A stretch of DNA of 64,000 bases, taken from contig NZ_LIVX01000012.1 of NCBI RefSeq assembly GCF_001905665.1, positions 1 through 64,000 on the forward strand, read 5' to 3'. The stretch's first letter is position 1; the number at the start of each line of letters is the position of its first letter. The notes under the pieces are model-generated. The model made no database searches. It was not told where the DNA came from and saw only the letters and a program-made list of their open reading frames with translations. The stretch comes from Streptomyces sp. CB02261 (lineage in GTDB: Bacteria; Actinomycetota; Actinomycetes; Streptomycetales; Streptomycetaceae). This document shows positions 50,746 to 60,764 of the stretch, one piece after another. Position numbers and translations under genes: made by a program.

Positions 50746-51519
50746 TCACTCCGCCGGCAGGGGCGCGAGTGTCATGAGGCCGCAGCCGTATGCCTTGGCC
50801 TTGCCCAGTCCGCTGGTGAGGGTGCGGCGCATGGCGGCGGGGTCGGTGATCTCGAGGCGGCCGTCGAAGGTGACGGTGACAAGGCTGACCGGGCTTTGGC
50901 GTGGGGCCCCGGCGTTGCGGGATTTATCGAAGGCGAGGGCCCGGTGGTCACGGACGGTCAGTTCGTAGCGATCTCCATGATGGGGGTGTTTGTGGTGCGT
51001 GGTGCCTGCGGGCAGCAGCCGCCTGTCGTCCGGCTTCTCGAGGATGCGGAATCCGGAGCGCTCCTGGCGGTCAGGGTCGAGAAGCCAGCCCATCTGATGG
51101 ATCGGGGTCAGGTGTGCGGTGCGTTTGCGCGGTTCGTCACTGGTGCGTCGGATGTGGTGGACGGGGTTGGCCGTCAACCGGAAGTTCCAGCGTTCTCCCT
51201 TGGCCAGGCGGTCCAGGAGCGGTGCGTAGGGGCGGGTCTGCCAGCCCGGGGAGTCCGAGGTGGCGACTGCCGGCCATCCGGCCTGTTCCACGAGGTGGGT
51301 GAGGTCGGGCAGGTCCGGGCTGACGACGAAGAGCATGACCTCGGCGCGTGCGTTCTGGTCGAGGCGCCACAGCACCCGCTGTCCATTGGATTCCGGGCCG
51401 TCCGTAGGCAGCAGGGCGGGGAAGGAGGACATGACGGCCGCATGCAGCGCCTGGGGTGAGGCGAGCAGACGGCGGGAGCCGGGGCGCGCGGTGTTGATGC
51501 GGAAGCGGGTCAGGTACAT
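50746..51519 (-). CDS. casE: CasE/Cas6e crRNA endoribonuclease, 257 aa
   Basis: This RAMP protein cuts the repeat hairpin to make crRNAs and stays in Cascade. It starts MYLTRFRINTARPGSRRLLA and has a His in PQALHAAVM, consistent with the Cas6e active-site region. The C-terminal Gly-rich loop is GLGKAKAYGCGLMTLAPL. Its ATG shares one base with the casD stop. Confidence 0.96.
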   Translation of the reverse strand: MYLTRFRINTARPGSRRLLASPQALHAAVMSSFPALLPTDGPESNGQRVLWRLDQNARAEVMLFVVSPDLPDLTHLVEQAGWPAVATSDSPGWQTRPYAPLLDRLAKGERWNFRLTANPVHHIRRTSDEPRKRTAHLTPIHQMGWLLDPDRQERSGFRILEKPDDRRLLPAGTTHHKHPHHGDRYELTVRDHRALAFDKSRNAGAPRQSPVSLVTVTFDGRLEITDPAAMRRTLTSGLGKAKAYGCGLMTLAPLPAE

Positions 51520-52259
51520 CAGGCGCTCGTTTCTTCTTCCAGAGCGGCGAAGGGGTCGTGCGGGGTGGCCGTGGGCCGGGTCTTGCGGGTGGCTGCGGCA
51601 TCGTTGGGAACCGTCACTTCTCTGCGCACGACGGTGCGCAGGGCGTGGCGGCGGTGTTCGGTGGCGAAGCTGACCGGCTGGTCGCGCAGGACGTCGCCGC
51701 TGGTGTCGTCCGGGCTTGCCTCGTGGAGTACGGCCAGTTTCACGGCGGCTTCGTCGCGGTGTTGTCGGCGGTACCAGGCGGAGGCTTGCCACGGTTCGTC
51801 GCGCAGGGCCTGCAGGAGGTCCGGGCCGTGGTGGAGGTGGAGGTCGACCGGGTGGGCCGGTGGGCATGAGCGGCGCCCGAGGAACGGTGCGTATACCGGT
51901 GTGCGCAGGGCGGCGTGGAGGTCGGTGAGGAGTTCGTGGTCGCCTTCGAGTGCGGCGACGAATACGGCGTCGGCGAGGTAGTAGCGCTCGGAGAGCGGCA
52001 TGGATTTGCCGGTGACTGCGTGGTGGGCTGTCTGGAAGTCCCGTAGACGGGCGCCGGGCTGGTCGATCCGTACGCCGAACCGCAGCGCCGCGAGGCGTCG
52101 GAGACTTTCGTCGTCGCCTCGTTGAATGCCTTTGGCTGCGGCGAGCAGGCCGATGATGCCGCTTTTGGTCGGGGCGGATTCGGTGGTGCGGCGGGCGAAG
52201 CGGGCAGAGGCCCCCCACGACTGCAGGGGGCCGGCGAGCTTGAGGGTGAGGACGCTCAT
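51519..52259 (-). CDS. casD: CasD/Cas5e Cascade subunit, 246 aa
   Basis: The Cas5 signature MSVLTLKLAGPLQSWGASAR then FARRTTESAPTKSGIIGLLA is complete. Cas5e caps the 5' handle of the crRNA. A C-terminal basic/Pro tail (TRKTRPTATPHDPFAALEEE) is extra. The ATG overlaps the casC stop (ATGA). Confidence 0.96.
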   Translation of the reverse strand: MSVLTLKLAGPLQSWGASARFARRTTESAPTKSGIIGLLAAAKGIQRGDDESLRRLAALRFGVRIDQPGARLRDFQTAHHAVTGKSMPLSERYYLADAVFVAALEGDHELLTDLHAALRTPVYAPFLGRRSCPPAHPVDLHLHHGPDLLQALRDEPWQASAWYRRQHRDEAAVKLAVLHEASPDDTSGDVLRDQPVSFATEHRRHALRTVVRREVTVPNDAAATRKTRPTATPHDPFAALEEETSA

Positions 52260-53449
52260 TCGGGCTTCTCCAGCCGTTCTGCGACGGCCTGGCCCACGGC
52301 GGCGACGAGGTCGCCGATCTTTTCGGTCTCGGTGCCGATGCCGGCGAGCTTGTGTGTGCTCGGGCCGACCCGCAGAACCCAGGTGAGGGTGGAGTCTTCG
52401 TCGCCGTATGCCCGCTCGATGTCCGGGATGTACTCCGCGAGCCGTTCGCATGCCTCTCGGACGTGCCCGCCCTGGTCGCCGCGTACCGGGTCTTCGAAGG
52501 CGGCGACGAAGCTGATGGGGCGGGTGGTGCGAAGTTTGACGACGACCGCGTCCGGGAGGGTGTGGTGCCCGAAGGTGTTGATCTTTCCCTTGGGTAGGGA
52601 GGAGACGAAACCGCGGACGAACGCTTCGACGGCGCGGCGGACCGGCGTGGTCAGCGGCTCGTCCTCACGCAGGCCCTGGCCGAGATTCTCGGCCAGCTGG
52701 TGTACGCCGAGCGCCGCGTAGCGGTAGAGCGTGGCGGAGTTGAAGTCGACGGTCCCGATCATGCCCGCACCGGGTTCCGCATCGGTGTTCTTGTCGTCGA
52801 CGGCCGTGTAATAGTCCGACTCGTTCTCGACACGGTGCACGCTGATCGCATGGGCGACCTGGGCGGCGGCGTCGACGCTGATGTCGGCGACGTCGGCGAC
52901 CATGCGGCCGAACAGCGCGATGTCGACGGAGTGGGAGGTGTCGGCGATCTGCTTGGCGCGCGCCTTGTTCTCCTTGTCCTTCAGGTAGGCCTTGATGTCG
53001 GCGGCGCCTTCGACGGCCAGGCGGGCCAGTCCGTCAAGCTGGCGGGCGCTGAGGAAAACCAGGTACTTCGCCTCGGGCAGGGGGTCGCTCTCCCCGTCCT
53101 TGGCCGCGGCCGCCTTGCGCTTGGGCACCTCGATCTTCAGGCCGGTGGCCTGGACGACCTCCGCGGCGAGCTGCTGTGCCAGCTCTCCTTCCAGTGCCGG
53201 GTCGATCGCGCCGATGCGGGTGGCGAGGACTTCCACGACCTTCTTCGTCCGCACACCGAGCTCGCTGGGATCGAGCAGGTGCTCGTCCTCGAAGTACTCG
53301 CGGGTCGCGCGCTTCCAGGCCTGGCTGGAGACGCGGGCACGTGGCACTCCCCCGTACACGGCGGACTTGGGGGCGCCGGTGTCGTCCCGGTTCAAATTGC
53401 TGGGCGGTACGGTCTGCAGGGCGTGCACGTCGAGGAAGATGCGGTTCAC
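52256..53449 (-). CDS. casC: CasC/Cas7e backbone subunit, 397 aa
   Basis: Cas7e coats the crRNA spacer in six copies. The opening IFLDVHALQTVPPSNLNRDD then GAPKSAVYGGVPRARVSSQA, WKRATR is diagnostic. A conserved GKINTFGHHTLPDAVVVKLR block lies near the end. GTG 53449 overlaps the casB stop (GTGA). Confidence 0.97.
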   Translation of the reverse strand: MNRIFLDVHALQTVPPSNLNRDDTGAPKSAVYGGVPRARVSSQAWKRATREYFEDEHLLDPSELGVRTKKVVEVLATRIGAIDPALEGELAQQLAAEVVQATGLKIEVPKRKAAAAKDGESDPLPEAKYLVFLSARQLDGLARLAVEGAADIKAYLKDKENKARAKQIADTSHSVDIALFGRMVADVADISVDAAAQVAHAISVHRVENESDYYTAVDDKNTDAEPGAGMIGTVDFNSATLYRYAALGVHQLAENLGQGLREDEPLTTPVRRAVEAFVRGFVSSLPKGKINTFGHHTLPDAVVVKLRTTRPISFVAAFEDPVRGDQGGHVREACERLAEYIPDIERAYGDEDSTLTWVLRVGPSTHKLAGIGTETEKIGDLVAAVGQAVAERLEKPE

Positions 53450-54153
53450 GAAGCGTCCTTGTCGATTGGAGCGGTGGGGTTGAGAGCTTCGGCGCCTGCG
53501 GCGGAATATCCGGCCGCGGGTGTGCGCCGGAGCTCGTTGTCCTCCCGCCAGGCGTGGAAAGAACGGCCCCACTCGGTGCGCACGGTGTCCGCGCCGCCGG
53601 GCCATTGCCATTGGTAGAGCTGCCCGGCGAGCAGCCCGTAGTCGAGAGCGGCTTCCGTGCGGCGCAGGAAGGTGACGATGTCCCGCAGTCGCTGGGCCAG
53701 GACCGTCAGGTTCGGTGCGCTGCCCGCGCGTACCAGCCGCTTGCGCAGAGGCTCGTCGATCTCGTCCGGTTTCATCAGCCGGTGTACTGCGGCTCCTAGG
53801 CCCCGGGGGCGTTCGCGGCGGTGTGTCTGGTGCATGGCGCTGCCGCGGCCTTGCTGGTGCACGGCCCACAGGGTGAGGGCGACATGGACGGCGTCGTCGG
53901 CCCGTACCAGTTCGCGTTCGCTCAGCGGCTTGCCGTCACGGCGTACCTCGTGCAGCGGGGCGGTGTCGATGAGGTTCCACAGGTCGGGCAGCTGGCCGGC
54001 GTCGCGGCCGGCGCCCCGGCGCAGCCGGGCCAGTGCGGCGACCGCGTTCGCCTCGTCGGCGAGGTAGCTCGCCTGCCAGCTGCTGATGCGCCGGTGGGCG
54101 AGCTGGGCGACCAGCTCGCGAACCGGGGCGGGGGCCGTGGTGATGGTCGTCAT
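53446..54153 (-). CDS. casB: CasB/Cse2 small subunit, 235 aa
   Basis: This all-helical Cascade small subunit stabilises the displaced DNA strand. Typical features include LARLRRGAGRDAGQLPDLWN and the conserved basic helices (LMKPDEIDEPLRKRLVRAGS). The ATG overlaps the casA stop (ATGA). The end (FHAWREDNELRRTPAAGYSA) is somewhat extended. Confidence 0.95.
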   Translation of the reverse strand: MTTITTAPAPVRELVAQLAHRRISSWQASYLADEANAVAALARLRRGAGRDAGQLPDLWNLIDTAPLHEVRRDGKPLSERELVRADDAVHVALTLWAVHQQGRGSAMHQTHRRERPRGLGAAVHRLMKPDEIDEPLRKRLVRAGSAPNLTVLAQRLRDIVTFLRRTEAALDYGLLAGQLYQWQWPGGADTVRTEWGRSFHAWREDNELRRTPAAGYSAAGAEALNPTAPIDKDAS

Positions 54154-55841
54154 GCCTGCACCTTCTGGGAGGGGCCCGTCGGCGCGGGAGCTGCCGCGTT
54201 CGGGGACTGGTCGGAGTAGGGGTGGCCCAGTGCTTCTCCGAGCCGGGATGTGAATCGCGTGCGCGCGAGCGACGAGTTGAGCCATACGCTCCCCTGCTTG
54301 GCCGGCACTGTGCGGCCCTGCCATGCCGCCTCGCCCGCGTCGGCGATCAGCCGTTCACCGAGACCGGCGGCGATCCGGTATACCTGGCGCTGCCACACCG
54401 TGCGCTGCTCGTAGGGGTCATCTGCTGAGCCCAGGCCGGACAGCCACATGCGGTAGGGGCCCTCGAGAGCGCCGAAGGCGCGGTCACGCGCCGCGACCCT
54501 GGGAGTGTCGTTGTCCTTGCCCGCCGCGCGCTGCAGGTCGGAGGCCAGGTCACCGAGTGCTCTGACCGCCTGATCGGCGTCGGTGACGGCGTCGATCGCC
54601 TGCTGGGCGTATTCACGGTCCTGCCGGTGCAGCAGGACCACGGCCATAGCCAGATGGTCGTCGACCACCTCGTCTACAACGGACTGCTTGGTGCCGTACT
54701 GGGCGCCGATGATCCGGGCCCGGAGGAGGAAACCTCGTGGGAGCTCGCCCTCGGTCACCAGGCGGGCGATCCACTCCAGGATCCCCGGACGCAGCAGACC
54801 GGGCACATTCGACCCAGCTGTCACGGCTTGCGCCCGGTCCGCGATCAGTGAGGCCAGGCCCCGCCACGCGGACCGCTCCGGGTCGTGCTCGCGTGGCATG
54901 TAGACGAGAGCTTCACCGTGCTTTTTCTCCTGCGCCTCGCTGCGCCGCCAGGCGGTCATCGGTTCGTGCACGTGCCTGTTGCGCGGGTGCAGCGGATCGC
55001 CGTAGCCGAGAACCACTCCGTAGGCGCCCTCGGCGTCGACGTGCAGCCGCAGACGCCGGCTCTGCCAGGTGTACAGGTCCCGCACCCCGGTCGGGGTGCG
55101 CTCCACACCGCCGGGTCCGCTCGGGGCGCGGCGCCACGCGGGCAGGTCACCGGACTCGAAACGAAGGCCGCTGGTGTCGGCTGCCACGAGGTTGAGCAGC
55201 AGCGTCTCGCGCAGGTTGCGGCCCTCGACGAACACACCGCCGAGATTGCCGGCCCACCCCGCACCCAGGGGATAGACCTTGCCGTCTTTGGTCCGGGGGT
55301 CTCCCTCAACACCGCTCTTGATGCCAGAGGTGTCGTAGGCGTGCGCGTGGACGACCCACCGAGCGGCTTCGGCAAAACTCAGCCTTTTGACCATAGGCAT
55401 CCGGGCGGTGAAGAACGGCTCGCCGTTTGGAACGTCCGCCACGATCCGGTTCAGCGAGAAAACCTCATCCTTCGCCGTACGCAGCCCGGCCGTCTGGAAG
55501 AACGGGGCCTTGGCGTGCAGGAGGTCGAACCGGTCCCGGTAGGTGTCGAGGTAGCCGTCCACGCGGCTGAGGCACTGCGGATCGTTCCACAGCAGCGACC
55601 ACTCCTCGACGTCCGCCGGCCCCTCGAACGCGTCGTGGGCGATGGCCAGCAGCAGCCGCACCAGGGCGAACTCCTGGGTCGGCAGGTCCCCCGTGATCCG
55701 GCGCAGCTCCCCCGCCCGAGCGAAGACCTCACGCAGCGACAGCTCCTCCTGAACGCCGTCCAGCCGGAGCACCTCGACCCACGGCAGTGTCGTCAGGTCG
55801 AACGACAGCCTCTCTGAGCCGAGTTCAGTGGATTCAGGCAC
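54150..55841 (-). CDS. casA: CasA/Cse1 (Cas8e) large subunit, 563 aa
   Basis: Cas8e reads the PAM and recruits Cas3. It begins with the usual FDLTTLPWVEVLRLDGVQEE, then LSLREVFARAGELRRITGDL, and has FFQTAGLRTAKDEVFSLNRI plus GVFVEGRNLRETLLLNLVA. The C-terminal four-helix bundle is present. The start lies within the cas3 stop region (8-bp overlap). Confidence 0.96.
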   Translation of the reverse strand: MPESTELGSERLSFDLTTLPWVEVLRLDGVQEELSLREVFARAGELRRITGDLPTQEFALVRLLLAIAHDAFEGPADVEEWSLLWNDPQCLSRVDGYLDTYRDRFDLLHAKAPFFQTAGLRTAKDEVFSLNRIVADVPNGEPFFTARMPMVKRLSFAEAARWVVHAHAYDTSGIKSGVEGDPRTKDGKVYPLGAGWAGNLGGVFVEGRNLRETLLLNLVAADTSGLRFESGDLPAWRRAPSGPGGVERTPTGVRDLYTWQSRRLRLHVDAEGAYGVVLGYGDPLHPRNRHVHEPMTAWRRSEAQEKKHGEALVYMPREHDPERSAWRGLASLIADRAQAVTAGSNVPGLLRPGILEWIARLVTEGELPRGFLLRARIIGAQYGTKQSVVDEVVDDHLAMAVVLLHRQDREYAQQAIDAVTDADQAVRALGDLASDLQRAAGKDNDTPRVAARDRAFGALEGPYRMWLSGLGSADDPYEQRTVWQRQVYRIAAGLGERLIADAGEAAWQGRTVPAKQGSVWLNSSLARTRFTSRLGEALGHPYSDQSPNAAAPAPTGPSQKVQA

Positions 55842-58764
55842 GGGTCACCTCGAGTCCGTCGGTCCTGCTGTACCGGAGGGAGAAGCCTGCCAGCCGGGTC
55901 TGACAATCCTCATCGAGCGCGAGAATCAGCTGCCCGGCGAGCCAGTGACTGTCCTTCACCTGCCACGCGGGCACGTACAGTTTCTCCAGCTCGGCGATAG
56001 CCCGGTCCATGACCTCGGCGTACGAGAACTGGATCGGCAGGCGCAGTCCGCTCGCCGCCGCCGTACGCGCCGCGAGCGGCGCCGGGACCTGGTCCTGCGG
56101 CAGGACCAGCCCGCCGATCTGCTTGCCGTGGCGGTCCTGAGCCAGCCACGGCACCGTCGTCAGCACCCCGTCGGCACGCCGCTGGACCACGACGACCTCC
56201 AGGCTCTCGCGGCTGTCACGGACCTGAGCGCGCCCGGCCCGCGTGTCATCCGCGTCCCCAGCGCCCGCGGCCACCCATCCGAACAGTGGCCTGCCCGCCT
56301 TGCCGACCTCGTCGAGCCGGAACGTCGCCGCCCGGTCGGCTTGATCCGCCCGACGCTCCTCATGCCTGGCCAGCGCCTCAGCAAGCGCATCCGCCCACTC
56401 CTCCGGCCCCGCAGGACCGTCCGCGTAGGCGCTCTGCACCAGCGGGCTGATGTCCTCCGGGAGCCGCACCGGGCGCCCCGGCCCGCCATCAAGGTGGGGC
56501 AGCAGAGCCGCCGCGGACCTCAGCAGGGCATAGGCCCCGTACACGGCGACCGACCCCCGCACAGGAGCCGGCACGCCCCCGTCCCAGTCCACCCCCGTCA
56601 CCAGACACCGCGCCTCACGCAACCGCGGCGGACGCTCCGCCTGCTCCGCTCCACGCTGATGCCGGTGAAGACGCCCCATACGCTGAAGCAACAGGTCAAC
56701 CGGGCAAAGATCCGTGACGAGAAGGTCGAAATCAACATCAAGGGACTGCTCCGCGACCTGGCTGGCGACCACGATATGCGGCCCCACGGGCCGGTCGGGC
56801 GCCTTATCCGGCGGCCCGAAACGCCTCAGCAGCGCCGCGTCGTTCGCCGCACGGTCGATGTCGAGGAAACAGGAGTGCGCGACAGTGACACGGTCCTCGC
56901 CGAACCTCGCCCGCAGCGCCCGTGCCGTCTCCAGCACCCGGCTGACCGTGTTCCGCACCACCAGGACGCAGCCACCTCCGCTGAGCTCCGCCTCCAGCCG
57001 GTCTCCGAGAACCTCCAGACCGTCCTCGAGACGCTCCAGCCGGACAGGCGCACCCCGGCCAGAGGACACCGGTCGGCGCATCACAGGTTCGCCGCCCCGA
57101 ATCACCGCTGTCAGCAGCGGATAGTCACCGGCCGCCGCGACTGCTTCAAACGCCGCAGCCGCCGGCCCCTGAATGCTGGGCCCGGCGTACGCCTTCACCA
57201 GTTCCCGGCGACGGCCCGCCGGCAGCGTGGCAGACAGCACCATGACAGGCACCCCGTACGCGCCGAGCCACGACAGGACCCGGTCGAGGTAGACACTCAT
57301 GTACGCGTCGTACGCATGGGCCTCGTCGATGACGACGACCTTCCCGGCCACCGCCAGGTGCCGCAGCGCCAGATGCTTGCTCTTGAGACCTGCGAACAGC
57401 AGCTGGTCCACGGTGCCCGCGACAAAGGAGGACAGCATCGCCTTCTTCCGCCCCCGCAACCAGGCATGTGCCACCAGGTCCGCCGGGGCACTACGACCGC
57501 TGTCTCCCGGCCGCCACACCACACCCTGCGGCGCGTCAGCATCAACCGCCACCACAGGCCGCGTACCGCGCATGAGGTCGGCGAAGTCATCGTTCAACGC
57601 GGCTTTAGAGTGAGCCAGCAGCACCGAGTGCCGTGTGCCCTCCCGGGCAGGCAATCTCCTCAGCCAGCTCAGCAGCCGGGGAAACATCGCACTCCCCGTA
57701 GCCATCGTCGGCAGCGCGAAGAACACACCACCCGCACCCGACCGGGCCGCGAAGATCTCCGCCACAGCAAGCGCTGCCTCGGTCTTCCCCTCCCCCATCG
57801 GCGCCTCAATGACCATCAGCCCCGGCTCCGCCATGGACCGGGCCAGCTCTACAGCCGCCTCTTGCACAGGCCGTACTTTCGCCTCCGACGGAAGAGCGAA
57901 CCGGGAAGCGAATAGCTCCTGAGCATCCTCGTCCGGCTCCTCTGGGCACCAGGCCTGCGGCAGATCGAGGCCGCGCCACGCCGCGGCCGCACGCTCTGCA
58001 CCGCTCCGGGAAACGTCTTGCGGGTAGTACGGAAAGAGATCCGGGTTGCTCGCGATCCAGTCGGAGACGATCACCAGCGCCGTCAGCAGCACCTGCACAG
58101 GCTGCGGCAATCGCACCGCACCCCAAGCCCCCAGTCGGTCCCGCACACCGAACTCGTCCGCACAGGCATCCAGCAGTTCATCCTGAACCCGCCGCCACAG
58201 AGCACGGCTCTTCCCCGGCGTACGCAGCAGCTGACCACGACTGTCCAACGCAGTGATCTGACCGTGCTCGGGCGGCACCCCATGATGCCCGCCCACCACG
58301 ACCGTGAACTGCCCACACTGCCGAGCCGCCCAGCCACACTGCTCCTCAAGCCACTCCCCCAGCAACGCCTGTCCTGCAAGCCCATGCGGCGCCAACCTGC
58401 GATCAGGCCCCATAGCCCCCTGCGACTTCATTTCCAGGCCCTGCACCCGCATCCGGTCAGCAAGCTGCTCCACCTGACACGCGAACGCCGGAGTCGCCTT
58501 CCCGATGTCATGCACACCCGCCAGCCACACCGTCAGCAGCCGGCCATCAGCCTCTCCACCCGGAAGCGCCGCGCCGATCAGACCACGCACACGCGCAGGC
58601 AGCCACCGGTCCCACAGCAAGCCCGCCACTGCAGCACTGTCCTCGATGTGCTGCCAGAGAGGCAGCCACCCATCGGAGTCCCTGTCATGCTTGGCCCACA
58701 CCACCAACGCCGGCCCGGCAAGCCGCCCCCTGAGGCCTGAACGCCCCGCCCCCACGCTTGTCAT
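55834..58764 (-). CDS. cas3: Cas3 HD nuclease-helicase, 976 aa
   Basis: Cas3 unwinds and degrades the DNA marked by Cascade. The N-terminal HD domain has the key VHDIGK motif at residues 84-89, VVVGGHHG at 155-162 and SDW at 234-236. The SF2 helicase has Walker A APMGEGKTEA (321-330), DEAH (480-483), LSATLP (motif III) and QRMGRLHR (motif VI). A complete C-terminal domain follows. ATG 58764 has no strong ribosome site; TGCCGGAATATGCCGG and GCCATATGGC lie upstream as possible control elements. Confidence 0.97.
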   Translation of the reverse strand: MTSVGAGRSGLRGRLAGPALVVWAKHDRDSDGWLPLWQHIEDSAAVAGLLWDRWLPARVRGLIGAALPGGEADGRLLTVWLAGVHDIGKATPAFACQVEQLADRMRVQGLEMKSQGAMGPDRRLAPHGLAGQALLGEWLEEQCGWAARQCGQFTVVVGGHHGVPPEHGQITALDSRGQLLRTPGKSRALWRRVQDELLDACADEFGVRDRLGAWGAVRLPQPVQVLLTALVIVSDWIASNPDLFPYYPQDVSRSGAERAAAAWRGLDLPQAWCPEEPDEDAQELFASRFALPSEAKVRPVQEAAVELARSMAEPGLMVIEAPMGEGKTEAALAVAEIFAARSGAGGVFFALPTMATGSAMFPRLLSWLRRLPAREGTRHSVLLAHSKAALNDDFADLMRGTRPVVAVDADAPQGVVWRPGDSGRSAPADLVAHAWLRGRKKAMLSSFVAGTVDQLLFAGLKSKHLALRHLAVAGKVVVIDEAHAYDAYMSVYLDRVLSWLGAYGVPVMVLSATLPAGRRRELVKAYAGPSIQGPAAAAFEAVAAAGDYPLLTAVIRGGEPVMRRPVSSGRGAPVRLERLEDGLEVLGDRLEAELSGGGCVLVVRNTVSRVLETARALRARFGEDRVTVAHSCFLDIDRAANDAALLRRFGPPDKAPDRPVGPHIVVASQVAEQSLDVDFDLLVTDLCPVDLLLQRMGRLHRHQRGAEQAERPPRLREARCLVTGVDWDGGVPAPVRGSVAVYGAYALLRSAAALLPHLDGGPGRPVRLPEDISPLVQSAYADGPAGPEEWADALAEALARHEERRADQADRAATFRLDEVGKAGRPLFGWVAAGAGDADDTRAGRAQVRDSRESLEVVVVQRRADGVLTTVPWLAQDRHGKQIGGLVLPQDQVPAPLAARTAAASGLRLPIQFSYAEVMDRAIAELEKLYVPAWQVKDSHWLAGQLILALDEDCQTRLAGFSLRYSRTDGLEVTRA

Positions 58765-58990
58765 GCCAGATGACTACCGGCATATTCCGGCAAGTGATGG
58801 CCATATGGCGAAAACAGCCAAGATCTCATCCAGTTTCCTCGATCTGGAGCCTCGAAGCGCGCCGACTGCTTAGCCTGAGCGGTTGACGATCAGACCAATG
58901 AAACGAATGGGCTGCTTGGGCGAATTGCCGGATGCAGTGAAACTGGTTGAGAACCGGCTCCAGGCCACAGAAGAGGGCAGGTCAAGCAGT
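58765..58990 (+). promoter_or_regulatory. Divergent cas3 promoter region and leader of array 3
   Basis: This 226-bp gene-free stretch must hold both the cas operon promoter (minus) and the array 3 promoter (plus). It includes a GCCATATGGC palindrome near 58800, a direct TGCCGG repeat near 58775-58792, and GCCGGATGCAGTGAAACTGG (58927-58946), 44 nt before the first repeat. Confidence 0.75.
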
Positions 58991-60630
58991 CTGCTCCCCG
59001 CACCCGCGGGGATGGTCCCTGGCTGATGGGGCCCATCCGGGACGCGATCGCCTGCTCCCCGCACCCGCGGGGATGGTCCCGTCCCAGTGACCACCCCAAC
59101 CCGCGATGGCGTCTGCTCCCCGCACCCGCGGGGATGGTCCCGTGTTGTCCGCGGTCGTGGCCGACGCGGAGAACTGCTCCCCGCACCCGCGGGGATGGTC
59201 CCTCCATCGGCTGTGTCGGTCTCTGGCAGATCAACTGCTCCCCGCACCCGCGGGGATGGTCCCACGCAGCCCAGCGCCAGGTTCCCGGTCAGCGGCTGCT
59301 CCCCGCACCCGCGGGGATGGTCCTTCCATGTCGCTGTCGTCGTCGGGCTCGATGACCTGCTCCCCGCACCCGCGGGGATGGTCCCTGGATCCGGCGCATG
59401 GAACGCGCGTACGGGTACTGCTCCCCGCACCCGCGGGGATGGTCCCCACCTCCAGCAGGAACTGCTCCGCCACCCCGACTGCTCCCCGCACCCGCGGGGA
59501 TGGTCCCGACGTGATCCGACACCTGATGGTCGTCGGCTCCTGCTCCCCGCACCCGCGGGGATGGTCCCCGGGATGAGCGGACGATGTGCGTCGTCGAAAA
59601 CTGCTCCCCGCACCCGCGGGGATGGTCCCTTGCGGCGCGGAGCCGTCCGGGCGCGCGGGTTCTGCTCCCCGCACCCGCGGGGATCGTCCCAAGCCGATCA
59701 ACACCGCAACGCAGGTGTGGGACTGCTCCCCGCACCCGCGGGGATGGTCCCTGGCTCCGCGTCACCTTCGCCCCCCTGGTGGTGCTGCTCCCCGCACCCG
59801 CGGGGATGGTCCCTGTTCCGGACGCTGCCGCTGCGGATCTTCCGCCTGCTCCCCGCACCCGCGGGGATGGTCCCTTCTCCCCCGGGCCGCGCTCGATCGG
59901 CCGGTGCTGCTCCCCGCACCCCCGGGGATGGTCCCACCTGGCGCAGCAGAGCGGAGTCGGTGATGGCCTGCTCCCCGCACCCGCGGGGATGGTCCCACCG
60001 AGGGCGACTTCGTGATCAGGGAGACCATCTGCTCCCCGCACCCGCAGGAGAAGTTCTGCTCCCCGCACCCGCGGGGATGGTCCCACGAGCGCGCCGCGCT
60101 TCGGTCTCACGGCCGGCTGCTCCCCGCACCCGCGGGGATGGTCCCTACCTGACCTTGTCCAGCAACGGCGTGCCCGTCTGCTCCCCCGCCCCGCGGGGAT
60201 GGTCCCTGGATGTCGGCGAGGAACGTGGTGCTCGCGTCCTGCTCCCCGCACTCGCGGAGAGGGTCCCTGGCCGCCGTCCTCGACCTTGAACGTCTGAGAC
60301 TGCTCCCCGCACCCGCGGGGATGGTCCCGGGATCATGCTCCACCACACCGTCACCCCCAACTGCTCCCCGCACCCGCGGGGATGGTCCCGACCGCCGCGC
60401 CGAGGTGAAGAGGCTTGAGCGCTGCTCCCCTGCACCCGCGGGGATGGTCCCCTCAGCTATCTCGTGGGGTAGTACCTGGGTACCTGCTCCCCGCACCCGC
60501 GGGATGATCCCTGTGGCTCGCAGCGGTCGGTTTGTAGGTGAAGCTGCTCCCGCACCCGCGGGGATGGCCCCGAACCCGCAAGAAGGCGGGCCAGGCCGTC
60601 CTCTGCTCCACGCACCCGCGAAAAGACGAG
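58991..60630 (+). CRISPR. CRISPR array 3, type I-E, about 28 repeats
   Basis: The 29-bp repeat (begins CTGCTCCCCGCACCCG, ends GGGGATGGTCCC) recurs at 61-bp spacing with about 27 spacers, crRNA strand plus, leader at 58990. The leader-proximal repeats are perfect. From about 60180 on they decay step by step, ending with a poor copy near 60602. A truncated repeat at 60029 is followed after only 27 bp by a full one at 60056, a likely deletion between repeats. Confidence 0.96.
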
Positions 60631-60764
60631 GCGGTCATTCTCGGCAGGTCGTTGCTGCCCTGGGCACGCTGTAGCCCGGCACAAGAGCAGTCCGCCCGGT
60701 CGACGTGCGAAGGACTCCCAGGCGGACGCCACTCACCATGCTGCCCCGATTCGGCCGAGACACT

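Noticed and set aside
55828..57915. 695-codon plus-strand frame opposite cas3
   Set aside because: Antisense shadow of cas3.
58870..60674. Long open frames across CRISPR array 3
   Set aside because: Same artefact as in arrays 1 and 2; no ribosome sites or codon bias.
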